Below, piece after piece: positions 17,419-25,878 of a stretch of 64,000 nt of DNA. Position numbers and translations under genes: made by a program. The notes beneath the pieces were generated by a model that made no database searches, was not told where the DNA came from, and saw nothing but the letters and a program-made list of their open reading frames with translations. Origin of the DNA: Neobacillus niacini (lineage in GTDB: Bacteria; Bacillota; Bacilli; Bacillales; Cytobacillaceae); NCBI RefSeq assembly GCF_000759675.1, contig NZ_BAWM01000037.1:79740-143739 (forward strand), read 5' to 3'. How positions within the stretch are numbered: position 1 is the stretch's first letter; every line of letters starts with the position of its first letter.

Positions 17419-18000
17419 ATGGGGATGTCGGAGAAACAGTATTCATTGAAAGAAGCGATGCTATTTACCCAAAGGATTGGACAATTAAGTAAAGCCTTGT
17501 GGAAATCGATTGAGAAGGATTGGCAGCAATGGATAAAGCCTTTTGATTTAAATATTAATGAACATCATATTCTTTGGATTGCATATCATTTAAATGGGGC
17601 TTCCATTTCAGATGTGGCAAAGTTTGGTGTCATGCATGTCTCAACAGCATTTAATTTTTCAAAAAAGTTAGAAGAAAGAGGATTGCTTCAATTTTCAAAG
17701 AAAGAAAACGATAAACGGAATACGTATATTCAGCTCACCCCTGAAGGTGAAGATATCTTTCTAAAAATTATGGAATCCTATCAGCCTACAGGCAATGCCG
17801 CATTTTCTGGCGCCCTGCCATTAAGAGAATTATATGGGAAGTTTCCCGATATTATTGAAATGATGGCCATTGTTCGCAATATTTATGGCGAGGACTTTAT
17901 GGAGATCTTTGAACGTTCTTTTCAAAATATTGAAACAGAATTTAAAGAAGATGATGGAAAACTTAAGAAGATGGAGAAAACAGAACAAGAACTCTCTTGA
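17419..18000 (+). CDS. scoC: MarR-family transition-state regulator ScoC (Hpr)
   Basis: A 193-residue winged-helix repressor of the MarR family. In B. subtilis ScoC represses extracellular protease genes, oligopeptide permease and sporulation-linked genes during exponential growth. The core is nearly identical to that protein: [20 protein letters not shown], then [20 protein letters not shown], the recognition-helix stretch [18 protein letters not shown] and wing [14 protein letters not shown] 17413, ATG 17419 and ATG 17425 are possible starts. I chose 17419, with AGGTG 5 nt upstream. The C-terminal tail after residue 170 is acidic and lysine-rich. Confidence 0.93.
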   Translation: MGMSEKQYSLKEAMLFTQRIGQLSKALWKSIEKDWQQWIKPFDLNINEHHILWIAYHLNGASISDVAKFGVMHVSTAFNFSKKLEERGLLQFSKKENDKRNTYIQLTPEGEDIFLKIMESYQPTGNAAFSGALPLRELYGKFPDIIEMMAIVRNIYGEDFMEIFERSFQNIETEFKEDDGKLKKMEKTEQELS

Positions 18001-18003
18001 TGT

Positions 18004-18342
18004 TTAAAGACATTTAATAAACTCTCTAAAAAGGGCTTCGTATAGGTGTTGCTCTATACAAGCTTGAACTACTTCCTTTGCGTCAAGTTTTTCCGGTAAT
18101 AAATATAGAAACTCATTAAAAAGCGGATGAAAATTTATAAACCCTTCCGCTTTTTGTTCTTCCATTTTTTTGTTCAAATTCTCACATAGTTGGTCGAATG
18201 CCTCTACTTCCTGTTCTGAAATTCCATTCTCTATTACCAATCTATAGAATTCAAGATTTGGGGCAGCTAGCATCTTTAAAAGCAACCTTTGATGGTATTC
18301 GAGAAGATTCACTCGGGCTTGTAATTCAATATAATAATCCAT
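18004..18342 (-). CDS. yhaI: YhaI family protein (DUF1878)
   Basis: A 112-residue soluble, mainly helical protein of the YhaI type, placed next to scoC as in B. subtilis but convergent with it (3 bp apart). It has no membrane segment. The N-terminal IELQARVNLLEYHQRLLLKML and the C-terminal EQHLYEALFREFIKCL look amphipathic. GGAGGT lies 8 nt before the ATG. The function of the family is unknown. Confidence 0.85.
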   Translation of the reverse strand: MDYYIELQARVNLLEYHQRLLLKMLAAPNLEFYRLVIENGISEQEVEAFDQLCENLNKKMEEQKAEGFINFHPLFNEFLYLLPEKLDAKEVVQACIEQHLYEALFREFIKCL

Positions 18343-18519
18343 TGACTTCGACCTCCGGTCACTGCTTTACATTCCTATGTTCATTATTTACCCTTTTCAG
18401 GCAGAGATATACTTTTTAAAAAGTTATTTCCTACTTTTCTACCATTCCTTTTAACTATCTTTTTTTGTGAATTTTTGATAATGTATTAACATAAATGAAC
18501 ATCAGGGAGGGAATCGTTG

Positions 18520-18699
18520 ATGATCTCCATTTTTATTGTCTTGGCCATTTTTATTTTGTTTTATGTTAACAAGATGACCAATTCCCTTTGTATTCAAAAG
18601 GATATTCCAGAAGAACGCCAGCATAAAGTATTTCGTACAATTAATGTACTTGTCACGATATTATTGATTTCTTCCTATGTGGAAATTTTGTATACATAG
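18520..18699 (+). CDS. Small membrane protein, function unknown
   Basis: A 59-residue protein with an N-terminal helix (residues 2-17), a charged middle (QKDIPEERQHKVFR) and a second helix (residues 41-57). The start at 18520 has GGGAGG 9 nt upstream; a TTG at 18517 directly precedes it. A hairpin terminator follows at 18739. No family recognised. Its place between yhaI and prsA fits the run of small membrane genes in this part of Bacillus genomes. Confidence 0.65.
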   Translation: MISIFIVLAIFILFYVNKMTNSLCIQKDIPEERQHKVFRTINVLVTILLISSYVEILYT

Positions 18700-18738
18700 G
18701 CCTACTTTATGTAATTTTGCATGGTTACACAAAAATAG

Positions 18739-18768
18739 AAGCGATGAGAAATTTCTCATCGCTTTTAA
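18739..18768. terminator. Bidirectional terminator
   Basis: A perfect palindrome AGCGATGAGAAA / TTTCTCATCGCT (18740-18763) followed by TTTT on the plus strand, and by CTATTTTTG on the minus strand. It separates the plus-strand gene ending at 18699 from the minus-strand YjcZ-like gene. Confidence 0.8.
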
Positions 18769-18780
18769 TTTGTTTTCAGG

Positions 18781-18873
18781 TTATAGCCAAGAAGCCCCAA
18801 TAATTATTAATAGGATGAAAAGGACTACTATTAAAGCAAATCCTCCACCGTGGAAACCAAATGTACCAGACAC
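18781..18873 (-). CDS. YjcZ-like tiny sporulation membrane peptide (copy 2)
   Basis: A 30-residue peptide ending in GGGFALIVVLFILLIIIGAS-WL, the signature of the YjcZ/tiny-transmembrane family common in sporulating bacilli. It starts with GTG (MSGTFGFHG) with GGGGAG 6 nt upstream. An upstream ATG at 18891 would add MKGEKC, but it would consume the ribosome-binding site. It is a paralogue of the copy 57 bp upstream. Family members are linked to sporulation but have no defined function. Confidence 0.8.
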   Translation of the reverse strand: MSGTFGFHGGGFALIVVLFILLIIIGASWL

Positions 18874-18930
18874 ACATTTCTCCCCTTTCATAAATGGTAA
18901 GCTGTTGTCTGCATCATTATATATATTCCA

Positions 18931-19020
18931 TTAACAGCAAATCCAAGATGCTCCAACAATAATCAATAGAATGAATAGGACTACAATCAATGCAAATCCT
19001 GCTCCGTGTCCACCACTCAT
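18931..19020 (-). CDS. YjcZ-like tiny sporulation membrane peptide (copy 1)
   Basis: A 29-residue peptide: MSGGHGAGFALIVVLF, continuing ILLIIVGASWICC. It is a Gly-rich start plus one membrane helix, the YjcZ family signature. AAAGGAGGT lies 6 nt before the ATG, an excellent site. It forms a tandem pair with the gene at 18781-18873 on the same strand, and the two share the FALIVVLFILLII core. It is easily missed because of its size. Confidence 0.85.
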   Translation of the reverse strand: MSGGHGAGFALIVVLFILLIIVGASWICC

Positions 19021-19271
19021 CGTAATACCTCCTTTATTATTTACTACGTTATACTATTCAAGCTTTAAACATTTCGACTAGGCGCTTACCTTATTTTCTT
19101 TAGAAAAAGTCCACCTTTTTCTTAATGGGTAATCATCCATAGAAAACAATACGTTTAGCCGATGGGCAGTTGAATAGTTCTTTTTTTTTATTACATGTTA
19201 TCGTATGTACGAATTCTGAATTCGCAATAGGTAAATGCCCAGAATTCGAGAAACAAATACACAGAAATTTT

Positions 19272-19299
19272 TTGCAGTGGTTACCATTTATGGTATAGT
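19272..19299 (+). promoter_or_regulatory. Probable sigma-A promoter of prsA
   Basis: TTGCAG (19272-19277), a 16-bp spacer and TATAGT (19294-19299), 53 bp before the prsA start. The 310-bp gap before prsA otherwise holds only a GAATTC-rich inverted repeat near 19210-19245 with no assigned role. Confidence 0.6.
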
Positions 19300-19351
19300 A
19301 TAGTTTGTGGACAAAAACCCACAAGAATTTACTGTTTAGGAGAGGTTCCTC

Positions 19352-20212
19352 ATGAAAAAATGGATGTTAGCCCTTACATTTGCTGGCGGGGTTATTGCCT
19401 TAAGCGCATGTAATCAAAGCGGCGGTTCTACTGTAGCAGAAAGCAGTGCTGGAGATATTACACAGGATGAACTTTATGAAGCAATGAAGGAAAAGGTAGG
19501 GGCACAAGCATTACAACAGCTTGTCTATGAAAAAGTCCTAGCTGAGAAATACGAAGTAACCGACAAAGAATTGGATGCCAAAGTTGCCGAATTAAAAAAG
19601 CAGCTTGGAGACAACTTTGAAGCTGCACTAGCACAATACGGTTACGCAGATGAAGAAGCCTTTAAAGAGACGATGAAACTCGGCATGATGCAGGAAAAAG
19701 CTGCCATGAAATCAATCAAAGTAACAGATAAAGAAGTAAAGGAATACTACGATAACTATAAGCCTGAAATTAAGGCTCGTCATATTCTTGTTGCTGATGA
19801 AAAGACTGCATTAGAAGTGAAGCAAAAGCTTGATGCAGGAGAAAAATTCGAGGACGTCAGCAATACTTACTCTACCGACGAAGCGGCTAAAGCAGCTGGC
19901 GGTGACTTAGGCTGGTTTGGTCCAGGAGCAATGGATCCTGATTTTGAAGCTGCAGCATATGCACTTAAAAAAGATGAAATCAGTGCACCAGTTAAGACAT
20001 CATTTGGATATCATATCATTCAACTAACAGACAAAAAAGAAAAGAAGTCCTTTGAAGAAATGAAAGATCAAATGGAAAAAGAATTAAAATCTTCAAAATT
20101 AACGAATGAAAAGATTAATGAAATCATGCAAAAAGAAATTAAAGAAGCAAAAGTAAAAATAAGTGACAAAGACTTGAAGAACGCACTAGAGCCAGCAACT
20201 GCAGCACAATAA
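19352..20212 (+). CDS. prsA: Foldase lipoprotein PrsA
   Basis: Extracytoplasmic peptidyl-prolyl isomerase/chaperone, 286 residues, anchored as a lipoprotein. Signal peptide residues 1-20 end in the lipobox LSAC, so Cys20 would be lipidated. A parvulin (PPIC) domain covers about residues 145-235: KARHILVADEKTALEVKQ, then GGDLGWFGPGAMDPDF, and a YHIIQLT end. It is flanked by N- and C-terminal helical chaperone regions. AGGAGAGG lies 6 nt before the ATG. A strong terminator follows. It is expected to fold exported enzymes and penicillin-binding proteins. The context next to scoC and yhaLM follows B. subtilis. Confidence 0.96.
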   Translation: MKKWMLALTFAGGVIALSACNQSGGSTVAESSAGDITQDELYEAMKEKVGAQALQQLVYEKVLAEKYEVTDKELDAKVAELKKQLGDNFEAALAQYGYADEEAFKETMKLGMMQEKAAMKSIKVTDKEVKEYYDNYKPEIKARHILVADEKTALEVKQKLDAGEKFEDVSNTYSTDEAAKAAGGDLGWFGPGAMDPDFEAAAYALKKDEISAPVKTSFGYHIIQLTDKKEKKSFEEMKDQMEKELKSSKLTNEKINEIMQKEIKEAKVKISDKDLKNALEPATAAQ

Positions 20213-20220
20213 GAAAAAAA

Positions 20221-20250
20221 AAACAGAAGGGAGCTCCCTTCTGTTTTTTT
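20221..20250. terminator. Intrinsic terminator of prsA and yhaL
   Basis: Stem ACAGAAGGGA / TCCCTTCTGT (20224-20244) is flanked by A10 and T7, so it can act for both convergent genes. Confidence 0.92.
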
Positions 20251-20437
20251 ATTCCGCAGCCGCTCTTTCTCCGTCACGCCGTTCCTTTTCTTGTTCAAGC
20301 CGGGTTAAATAAATTTCTCCCTCTTTTTCAATATTCTCCATTTCTAACATACGTTCTTCTCTGCCTGTTTTGATGGCCATCAATGCACTTATTACAATAC
20401 CAGCCACGACTGCATATACCCAAATTGGAATAGTCAT
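20249..20437 (-). CDS. yhaL: Sporulation protein YhaL
   Basis: A 62-residue protein with one N-terminal membrane helix (residues 4-22, IWVYAVVAGIVISALMAI) and a charged, probably coiled-coil tail including EKEGEIYLTRLEQEKERR. This matches the YhaL sporulation family, and the location between prsA and yhaM fits. AAAGGAG lies 9 nt upstream of the ATG. In B. subtilis the gene is expressed in sporulation; its molecular role is unknown. Confidence 0.8.
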   Translation of the reverse strand: MTIPIWVYAVVAGIVISALMAIKTGREERMLEMENIEKEGEIYLTRLEQEKERRDGERAAAE

Positions 20438-20514
20438 TAATTTTTACTCCTTTCGCTAGTGGTTGTCCACTTTTTTATACAACATATTCGAGTTATAGAT
20501 AAATATTCTTATGT

Positions 20515-20544
20515 GCAAAAAAAAATAACCCAGTCGGGTTATTT
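20515..20544 (-). terminator. Intrinsic terminator of yhaM
   Basis: Stem AATAACCC / GGGTTATT (20524-20543) is followed on the minus strand by T9. It lies at the very end of yhaM and closes the yhaO-yhaN-yhaM unit. Confidence 0.85.
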
Positions 20545-21488
20545 TATTTATGAAATAGTGGTTTATAGAACGAGCGGTTTTCTAAAGCAAATACCCGTTC
20601 AGTAAATTCTCCAGGCTTAACTCTCTCTAAGGCACGATCGAGCATGTTCATTTTTGCGTCAAGATTATCGATATAGTGGAGAATTTCTGCTTCTTTAATT
20701 AATGGCGGCTTTGGACTGCCCCACTCCGCCTTTCCGTGATGACTTAATACAAGGTGTTGGAGTATTAACACTTCCTCACCAGATATCCCGAGCTCCTCAG
20801 CAGCTTTGCCTATTTCATTTACCATAATTGTAATATGACCAAGTAAATTTCCTTCTACTGTATAAACAGTAGAAACTGGTCCCGATAATTCTACCACCTT
20901 CCCCATATCATGTAAGATCACTCCTGCGTAGAGTAAGTCCTTATCAAGACTAGGATAAAGTGTTGCAATGGATTTGGCTAGATCAAGCATACTAACAACG
21001 TGATAGACAAGTCCTGACACAAACTCATGATGATTCTTTGTTGCAGCTGGATACTCTAAAAACGCTTGCTGATGTTTTTTTAATAAATGGCGGGTAATTC
21101 TTTGGATATTTGGATTTTTCATATCAAAAATATATTGTGTCAGTGTGCTGGTCATGTCCTCTTGGCTTAATGGAGCCGTCTCTAAAAAATCTTCCAATTT
21201 AACGGAGTCACTTGGTCCTGTTCTTCGAATCTGCCGGATCTTCAGCTGGCTTTTACCACGATAATTATGAATATCCCCGATAATTTTAACAATTTTTTGT
21301 CCAGTGTAATTCTTTTCATCCTCTTCGTTGGCGTCCCAGAGTTTTGCTTCGATCTCACCACTTTGATCTTGAAGGATAAGTGTTAAGAATGGCTTTCCAT
21401 TACTTGCAATCCCTTTTGTAGCGCTTTTTATAAGTAAATACAGATCCACCTGTACTCCAAAATCATATTGTAGAATTCCTTTATTCAT
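20544..21488 (-). CDS. yhaM: 3'-5' exoribonuclease YhaM
   Basis: A 314-residue, Mn2+-dependent 3'-5' exonuclease, the same length as B. subtilis YhaM. It has an N-terminal OB fold (about residues 10-95, with [18 protein letters not shown]) and an HD domain (about 140-310) with [26 protein letters not shown] and [14 protein letters not shown] as metal ligands. Start 21488 has GAAGGAG 8 nt upstream. The in-frame codon at 21524 has no site. It is the last gene of yhaO-yhaN-yhaM (39 bp after yhaN), which links RNA/DNA processing with the SbcCD-like pair. Confidence 0.95.
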   Translation of the reverse strand: MNKGILQYDFGVQVDLYLLIKSATKGIASNGKPFLTLILQDQSGEIEAKLWDANEEDEKNYTGQKIVKIIGDIHNYRGKSQLKIRQIRRTGPSDSVKLEDFLETAPLSQEDMTSTLTQYIFDMKNPNIQRITRHLLKKHQQAFLEYPAATKNHHEFVSGLVYHVVSMLDLAKSIATLYPSLDKDLLYAGVILHDMGKVVELSGPVSTVYTVEGNLLGHITIMVNEIGKAAEELGISGEEVLILQHLVLSHHGKAEWGSPKPPLIKEAEILHYIDNLDAKMNMLDRALERVKPGEFTERVFALENRSFYKPLFHK

Positions 21489-21527
21489 CTCTCTCGCTCC
21501 TTCCCAATAATACAAGTATAACATTCT

Positions 21528-24500
21528 CTATGAAATTACTTCGACATTCCCTTTATGAAGATACTGAACCTTTTCTGGTTGAAAATACTGAAGTAAATGT
21601 GTATGACAGGTAAAAAATAATATTTGATTATCTTTAAGCGTTGTTAAAAGCTCCATCACCTTTTTGGTTCGGTTAGCATCAAAATTCACAAAGCTATCAT
21701 CGATGATAATGGGAAAACGATACTTTTCGTAAAGTGTGACCACCAGCGCCAATCTAATAGAAACGTATACTTGCTCCGTAGTAGCTTGACTTAACTCATT
21801 TGCCTCAAATAGAGTGTGATCACTTCTTTCAATCAGAAAACCAGTTCCGGACTGTTGAAGGTGTATACGCTCATATTGTTCCTCGGTAAGAAAGTAAAGG
21901 TATTCCTCTGCTTTAGCAAGCATTCTAGGCAAATGGACGTTTTTATACTTTTCAACCGTTTTTGATAGTATGTTTTGTGCTAAACAAAATACTGACCATT
22001 CTTTTGCAGCTTCCACTATCTCAAACTTTTGCTGTTTATAGTGGTGAAGTAACTCAGAGTAGGATCCTCCCTCTTCAAGAATTTGAATCTGATAGTTAGC
22101 AGCGGCTTGTTTTTCCTGCAGTTCAATTAATCTAGATGATAACGTTTCTTTCTCTTCATGATAATCGATTAATAGTCCTTCTACATTATGAATTTGAAAC
22201 AATCTTTCTATCTCGACTTGCTTTAGGAAAGAGGATTGTACCTGCTTACTTATGTCTGCAAGCCTTTCGATGAGCTTTATCTTTTTTTCGACTTTTTTAC
22301 CAAGCTTATAGTATGCCTCTTCTTCCTCTACATTGGCTTCTTCAAGGAGTTTTTTCTTTTCTGCGATTAGATGTGCTTGCTCCAGTTTCATTTGATTAAG
22401 ATCTGCCTCAAGGTCATCAAGCTTTCCTTGCTTTTCTTGAATTTTTATTAACTTTCCATGTTCTTCCTTTAGTTTGTTCCGTAATAAATACCCAATTTTT
22501 GAAAAATCACTAGCTTGGTCTACTAAATATTGGTTTGAGTAAGAAGTGAGTCTTTTCGTAATGTTTTCCTGTTCAAGGCTAATTTTTTCCAACCTTGCTA
22601 ACAAATTCTTTTTTTCTCTTCCTACTAGTTTATATTGTTCAATTAGCTGAAATGCTTCAAGGAAAAAAGAATGGGCAATATATTCCGGTATATGAAGTTC
22701 ACTGCTCAGTTTTACTATCATTTCCTTATTTTCTGCTGCTTCGATTTCCCACTCCTCAAATTTCCTGATTACTTTTTCATATTGAGTTTGCTGCTGTTCG
22801 AGCTTTATCTTTAATAGCTGTTGCTGCTCTTTCCTGTGATTATCTTGATTTAATTTTTCTAGAATGGCTGGGATGTTACTATTTATATATTCCTCTAGTT
22901 TTTGCATTAACTTTTTTTCATTTTCTAACAACCGACTTAGTTCCTGATTGCTCTTTGATTCATTTTTACGAGTAAGGTTTTTACTAAGGAAAACTCCAAT
23001 TAGAAAGCTTCCTAATACACAAAAAACTAACAGTATCCATTGCTTTGTATACAAGCCATACAGTGATAGAACCAGCAATATCGCTCCAATGGTTAAGAAT
23101 TGAATTTGTTTTTGCTTATTGATCTTAGCCAATGTTTTTTTATCTTGTTCATGAGTATGTTGATAATACTCTATTTTGTCTTGGACTGCCTTTAAATCGT
23201 ATTCGACTTTTCTTTTTTCACTTTCCTCACTTACTAACTTTTCAAGCCTTGCTCTTTCATGAAGTGGGATCATTTGGCTTTCTGTAAAGCGAACTTTTCC
23301 TTCTAGCTCCTCAAGAGAGTTTTTTTCTTCTCGAAATTTCTCCTCAAGATCCTGTTTTACATCTAAAAGCTTTTGCTTTTTTCGTGCTGCCTGCTCTACT
23401 TGATTTTTTATATATATATTCGTGTTTATCGTCTGGACTTCTTCTTCTTTTAAAGGTAAGTGTAGTCTTTCGTTTATGATGGAGATTTTTTCTTCCAAAT
23501 CAACCAATTTCAATTCACATTGTTGTTTTTCTAAAGTCAGCTGTTCATAAATGGGCACCTTCTCTAATACAGCAAGAATCTGGGACTCATTAGCAAGCAA
23601 TTGCTTTTCTGGCTGTATAGAGGCAACTTCATTTTTTAATTGAGTGATTCTTTCCATTAAACTTGAAATCTGAGCATTATAGGGGTAAATTAGCTGATTT
23701 ATTTTTTCTAGTCGTTCAACACCTCTAGCAGGGAATGAATATTCCCCTAATAACTTGATTTCAGTATTGATCCATCTCTCCTCTTTGACGAGTGAATGGA
23801 TCCTCTGCCACTCATTTAATTTTTCAACCTCGCCCTTTAATTCCTGCAGAGAATTACTTATTCTCTCTACTTCTTTTTGTATCTTTTCTTTATCTGAGAT
23901 CAATCCTTCGTATTCTTGATTTTTGCCGGCTGCTTTTTTTAGTTCACCACTAAGTTCGTGAAGGGCTTTTAGTTTTTCATTTACCACCGGCTTCTTCCCA
24001 CTCGGTTTAAAACGGGCTTCTAATTCTTTCTGGAGTTCTGCCTCAGTCTTCGCTAGTCGTTCTGTTCCGAGTGTACCAGTTGAAAATAAAAACTTGCCCA
24101 ATTCCTCCCCTTTCATTTGGTGGATATTTTGCAGGCCATGTAAATTAAATGAAAAAATCGCTTGAAATAACCCTTTATCCATATTTCCTAGTAATTGCTT
24201 AAGAAGGGTCTCATCTCCTGTCATCCCGTCCTCTAGCGTTACCATAACGTCCCCAGAAGCCTTTCCTCTAACCCTCTCTATAGTGGCAAGTCCAAACTCA
24301 TCAAAGAAAATTCTTAGCTTACCGCCATAATTTGATCCGTTTTTCGGCACATAGCGCAGCTCCGAAGATTGCTTCGTTGGGAACCCAAATAGAATTCCAT
24401 GAATAAATGCCATGATCGTGGATTTTCCTGCTTCATTTTCACCATAAAACACTTGAAAGTCAGAAAAGTCCTTTATGACTACATTATTTATTTGACCATA

Positions 24501-24530
24501 GCCGTATATATGTATCTCTTGGATTTTCAA
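21528..24530 (-). CDS. yhaN: SbcC/Rad50-like ATPase YhaN
   Basis: A 1000-residue AAA/SMC-like ATPase. Walker A GENEAGKST is near residues 31-39, two long coiled-coil arms fill most of the protein, and the C-terminal Walker B is FPIIIDDSFVNFD (about 940). Between the arms at about residues 460-505 there are two hydrophobic helices (FLTIGAILLVLSLYGLY and WILLVFCVLGSFLIGVFL), so unlike SbcC it may be membrane-anchored. That is a known feature of YhaN. The start is TTG at 24530 with GGGAG 8 nt upstream; an ATG nearby runs into a stop. It lies 17 bp after yhaO and probably works with it. Confidence 0.92.
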   Translation of the reverse strand: MKIQEIHIYGYGQINNVVIKDFSDFQVFYGENEAGKSTIMAFIHGILFGFPTKQSSELRYVPKNGSNYGGKLRIFFDEFGLATIERVRGKASGDVMVTLEDGMTGDETLLKQLLGNMDKGLFQAIFSFNLHGLQNIHQMKGEELGKFLFSTGTLGTERLAKTEAELQKELEARFKPSGKKPVVNEKLKALHELSGELKKAAGKNQEYEGLISDKEKIQKEVERISNSLQELKGEVEKLNEWQRIHSLVKEERWINTEIKLLGEYSFPARGVERLEKINQLIYPYNAQISSLMERITQLKNEVASIQPEKQLLANESQILAVLEKVPIYEQLTLEKQQCELKLVDLEEKISIINERLHLPLKEEEVQTINTNIYIKNQVEQAARKKQKLLDVKQDLEEKFREEKNSLEELEGKVRFTESQMIPLHERARLEKLVSEESEKRKVEYDLKAVQDKIEYYQHTHEQDKKTLAKINKQKQIQFLTIGAILLVLSLYGLYTKQWILLVFCVLGSFLIGVFLSKNLTRKNESKSNQELSRLLENEKKLMQKLEEYINSNIPAILEKLNQDNHRKEQQQLLKIKLEQQQTQYEKVIRKFEEWEIEAAENKEMIVKLSSELHIPEYIAHSFFLEAFQLIEQYKLVGREKKNLLARLEKISLEQENITKRLTSYSNQYLVDQASDFSKIGYLLRNKLKEEHGKLIKIQEKQGKLDDLEADLNQMKLEQAHLIAEKKKLLEEANVEEEEAYYKLGKKVEKKIKLIERLADISKQVQSSFLKQVEIERLFQIHNVEGLLIDYHEEKETLSSRLIELQEKQAAANYQIQILEEGGSYSELLHHYKQQKFEIVEAAKEWSVFCLAQNILSKTVEKYKNVHLPRMLAKAEEYLYFLTEEQYERIHLQQSGTGFLIERSDHTLFEANELSQATTEQVYVSIRLALVVTLYEKYRFPIIIDDSFVNFDANRTKKVMELLTTLKDNQILFFTCHTHLLQYFQPEKVQYLHKGNVEVIS

Positions 24531-24547
24531 CCAATCATCTCCCTTCT

Positions 24548-25765
24548 CTATTGATACAATAATCCAATTAAAAGTTTCTCAGCTTTTTCCATTAATTCTC
24601 TCTGTTCGCTTTCCGTTAAACTTTTTAAATATTTTCTGCCCAGTTGATGTTCATATAATGGTGCTATTGCATTTTCGGGATTCTGATAGTCATCGATTGT
24701 TGCAAAAAGCTCCGAATAAAAATCAGCTTCATTCATTAAATTTTTTCTATCAATCTGCTGGTTATCCTCTAGGTTCAAATTAACGATCCAAACAAATGAT
24801 TCTTCATCATTTTCATAGTCTAACAATAACTCAAGAAGTTCTATATCCAGGATTTTTTGCTCTTGGAAATCATCCAATTGAACATTTTTTAGGTTCAAGG
24901 TTAGTAGAGTACCAATACCGGCTTTACGCAGCCGTTCGATTGTAAGTTGACACAATTGAAAGATTTCTTGAAAATTTTGTGCGGAAGCGGTATCGACCGA
25001 AACTTCCTCCCATACCACGTCAGAAGTTTCTACAAATACCTTTTTGGTTTCGAATTCATTTAACGTAACATGATAACATCCCTTTACCCCTAATTCCTTT
25101 TTATTACGTCCTTGGAGGTTACCAGGATAAATGATTGGCGGCGTTTCAGATAATATTGTCCGTTTATGGATATGTCCTAAAGCCCAATAATCGAATTGTT
25201 TCTCAAGGAGATCCTTGATAGAAAATGGGGCGTAATTATCGTGGTCCGTTCCTCCACCTTCATTCCCATGAAGGATTCCAATATGAAAATCGGCAGGATC
25301 ATGTTTTTGATAGTCATCGATTCTTTTATCAAGAATATGTCGCTGAAGATAACTAAATCCATATAGATGGACTGTCTCGCCACGTTTTGTATGGAATACC
25401 TTCATTTCCACTTCACTGCCAAAGAAATGAACGTTCGAGGGCATATCAAGATGTACCCATGAGCCATTTAAATGATCATGGTTTCCATGAATAACATAAA
25501 CGGGAATTTCCTTTTGTGAAAGCTTTTGCATTTCATTCCGGAAGCGTGATTGTGCACGTAAGCTTCTATCTTCACCATCATATAAATCCCCGGCTAAAAT
25601 AACAAAATCTACGTTATGATCAATAGCTGCTGCTGTAAGTCTTTCTAATGCTGCGAACGTACTCCCTCTCACTCTTGAAAGGATGTTAGCAGGCAAATGC
25701 TTTAAGCCAACCATAGGACTGTCCAAATGCAGATCTGCAGCGTGTAAAAATGATATCTGTTTCAT
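24548..25765 (-). CDS. yhaO: SbcD/Mre11-like phosphoesterase YhaO
   Basis: A 405-residue calcineurin-like metallophosphoesterase of the Mre11/SbcD type. It shows the metal motifs HAADLHLDSP (residues 6-15), GDLYDG (about 59-64), YVIHGNHDHLNG, ILHGNEGG and LGHIHKR. The helical C-terminal region would contact the YhaN ATPase. The ATG at 25765 has AAAGGAG 6 nt upstream. It is first in yhaO-yhaN-yhaM. By family the pair should cut DNA ends or secondary structures, but the natural substrate in bacilli is not settled. Confidence 0.93.
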   Translation of the reverse strand: MKQISFLHAADLHLDSPMVGLKHLPANILSRVRGSTFAALERLTAAAIDHNVDFVILAGDLYDGEDRSLRAQSRFRNEMQKLSQKEIPVYVIHGNHDHLNGSWVHLDMPSNVHFFGSEVEMKVFHTKRGETVHLYGFSYLQRHILDKRIDDYQKHDPADFHIGILHGNEGGGTDHDNYAPFSIKDLLEKQFDYWALGHIHKRTILSETPPIIYPGNLQGRNKKELGVKGCYHVTLNEFETKKVFVETSDVVWEEVSVDTASAQNFQEIFQLCQLTIERLRKAGIGTLLTLNLKNVQLDDFQEQKILDIELLELLLDYENDEESFVWIVNLNLEDNQQIDRKNLMNEADFYSELFATIDDYQNPENAIAPLYEHQLGRKYLKSLTESEQRELMEKAEKLLIGLLYQ

Positions 25766-25841
25766 AGAATGCTCCTTTCAGTGAGTTTTTCTTTATTGTA
25801 ACACCCACAAAAACCGAATGCACGTTCTGAATAGAAATTTT

Positions 25842-25876
25842 AAAAAAGCTTTGCCATTTTAGGCAAAGCTTTTAAA
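25842..25876 (-). terminator. Intrinsic terminator of yhaQ-yhaP
   Basis: Stem AAAAGCTTTGCC / GGCAAAGCTTTT (25845-25873) with a short loop is followed on the minus strand by TTTTTTAAAATTT, three bases after the yhaP stop. Confidence 0.9.
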
Positions 25877-25878
25877 AT

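Noticed and set aside
21528..24530. Calling the large ATPase SbcC
   Set aside because: The two internal membrane helices and the yhaM/yhaO neighbours identify YhaN rather than true SbcC.
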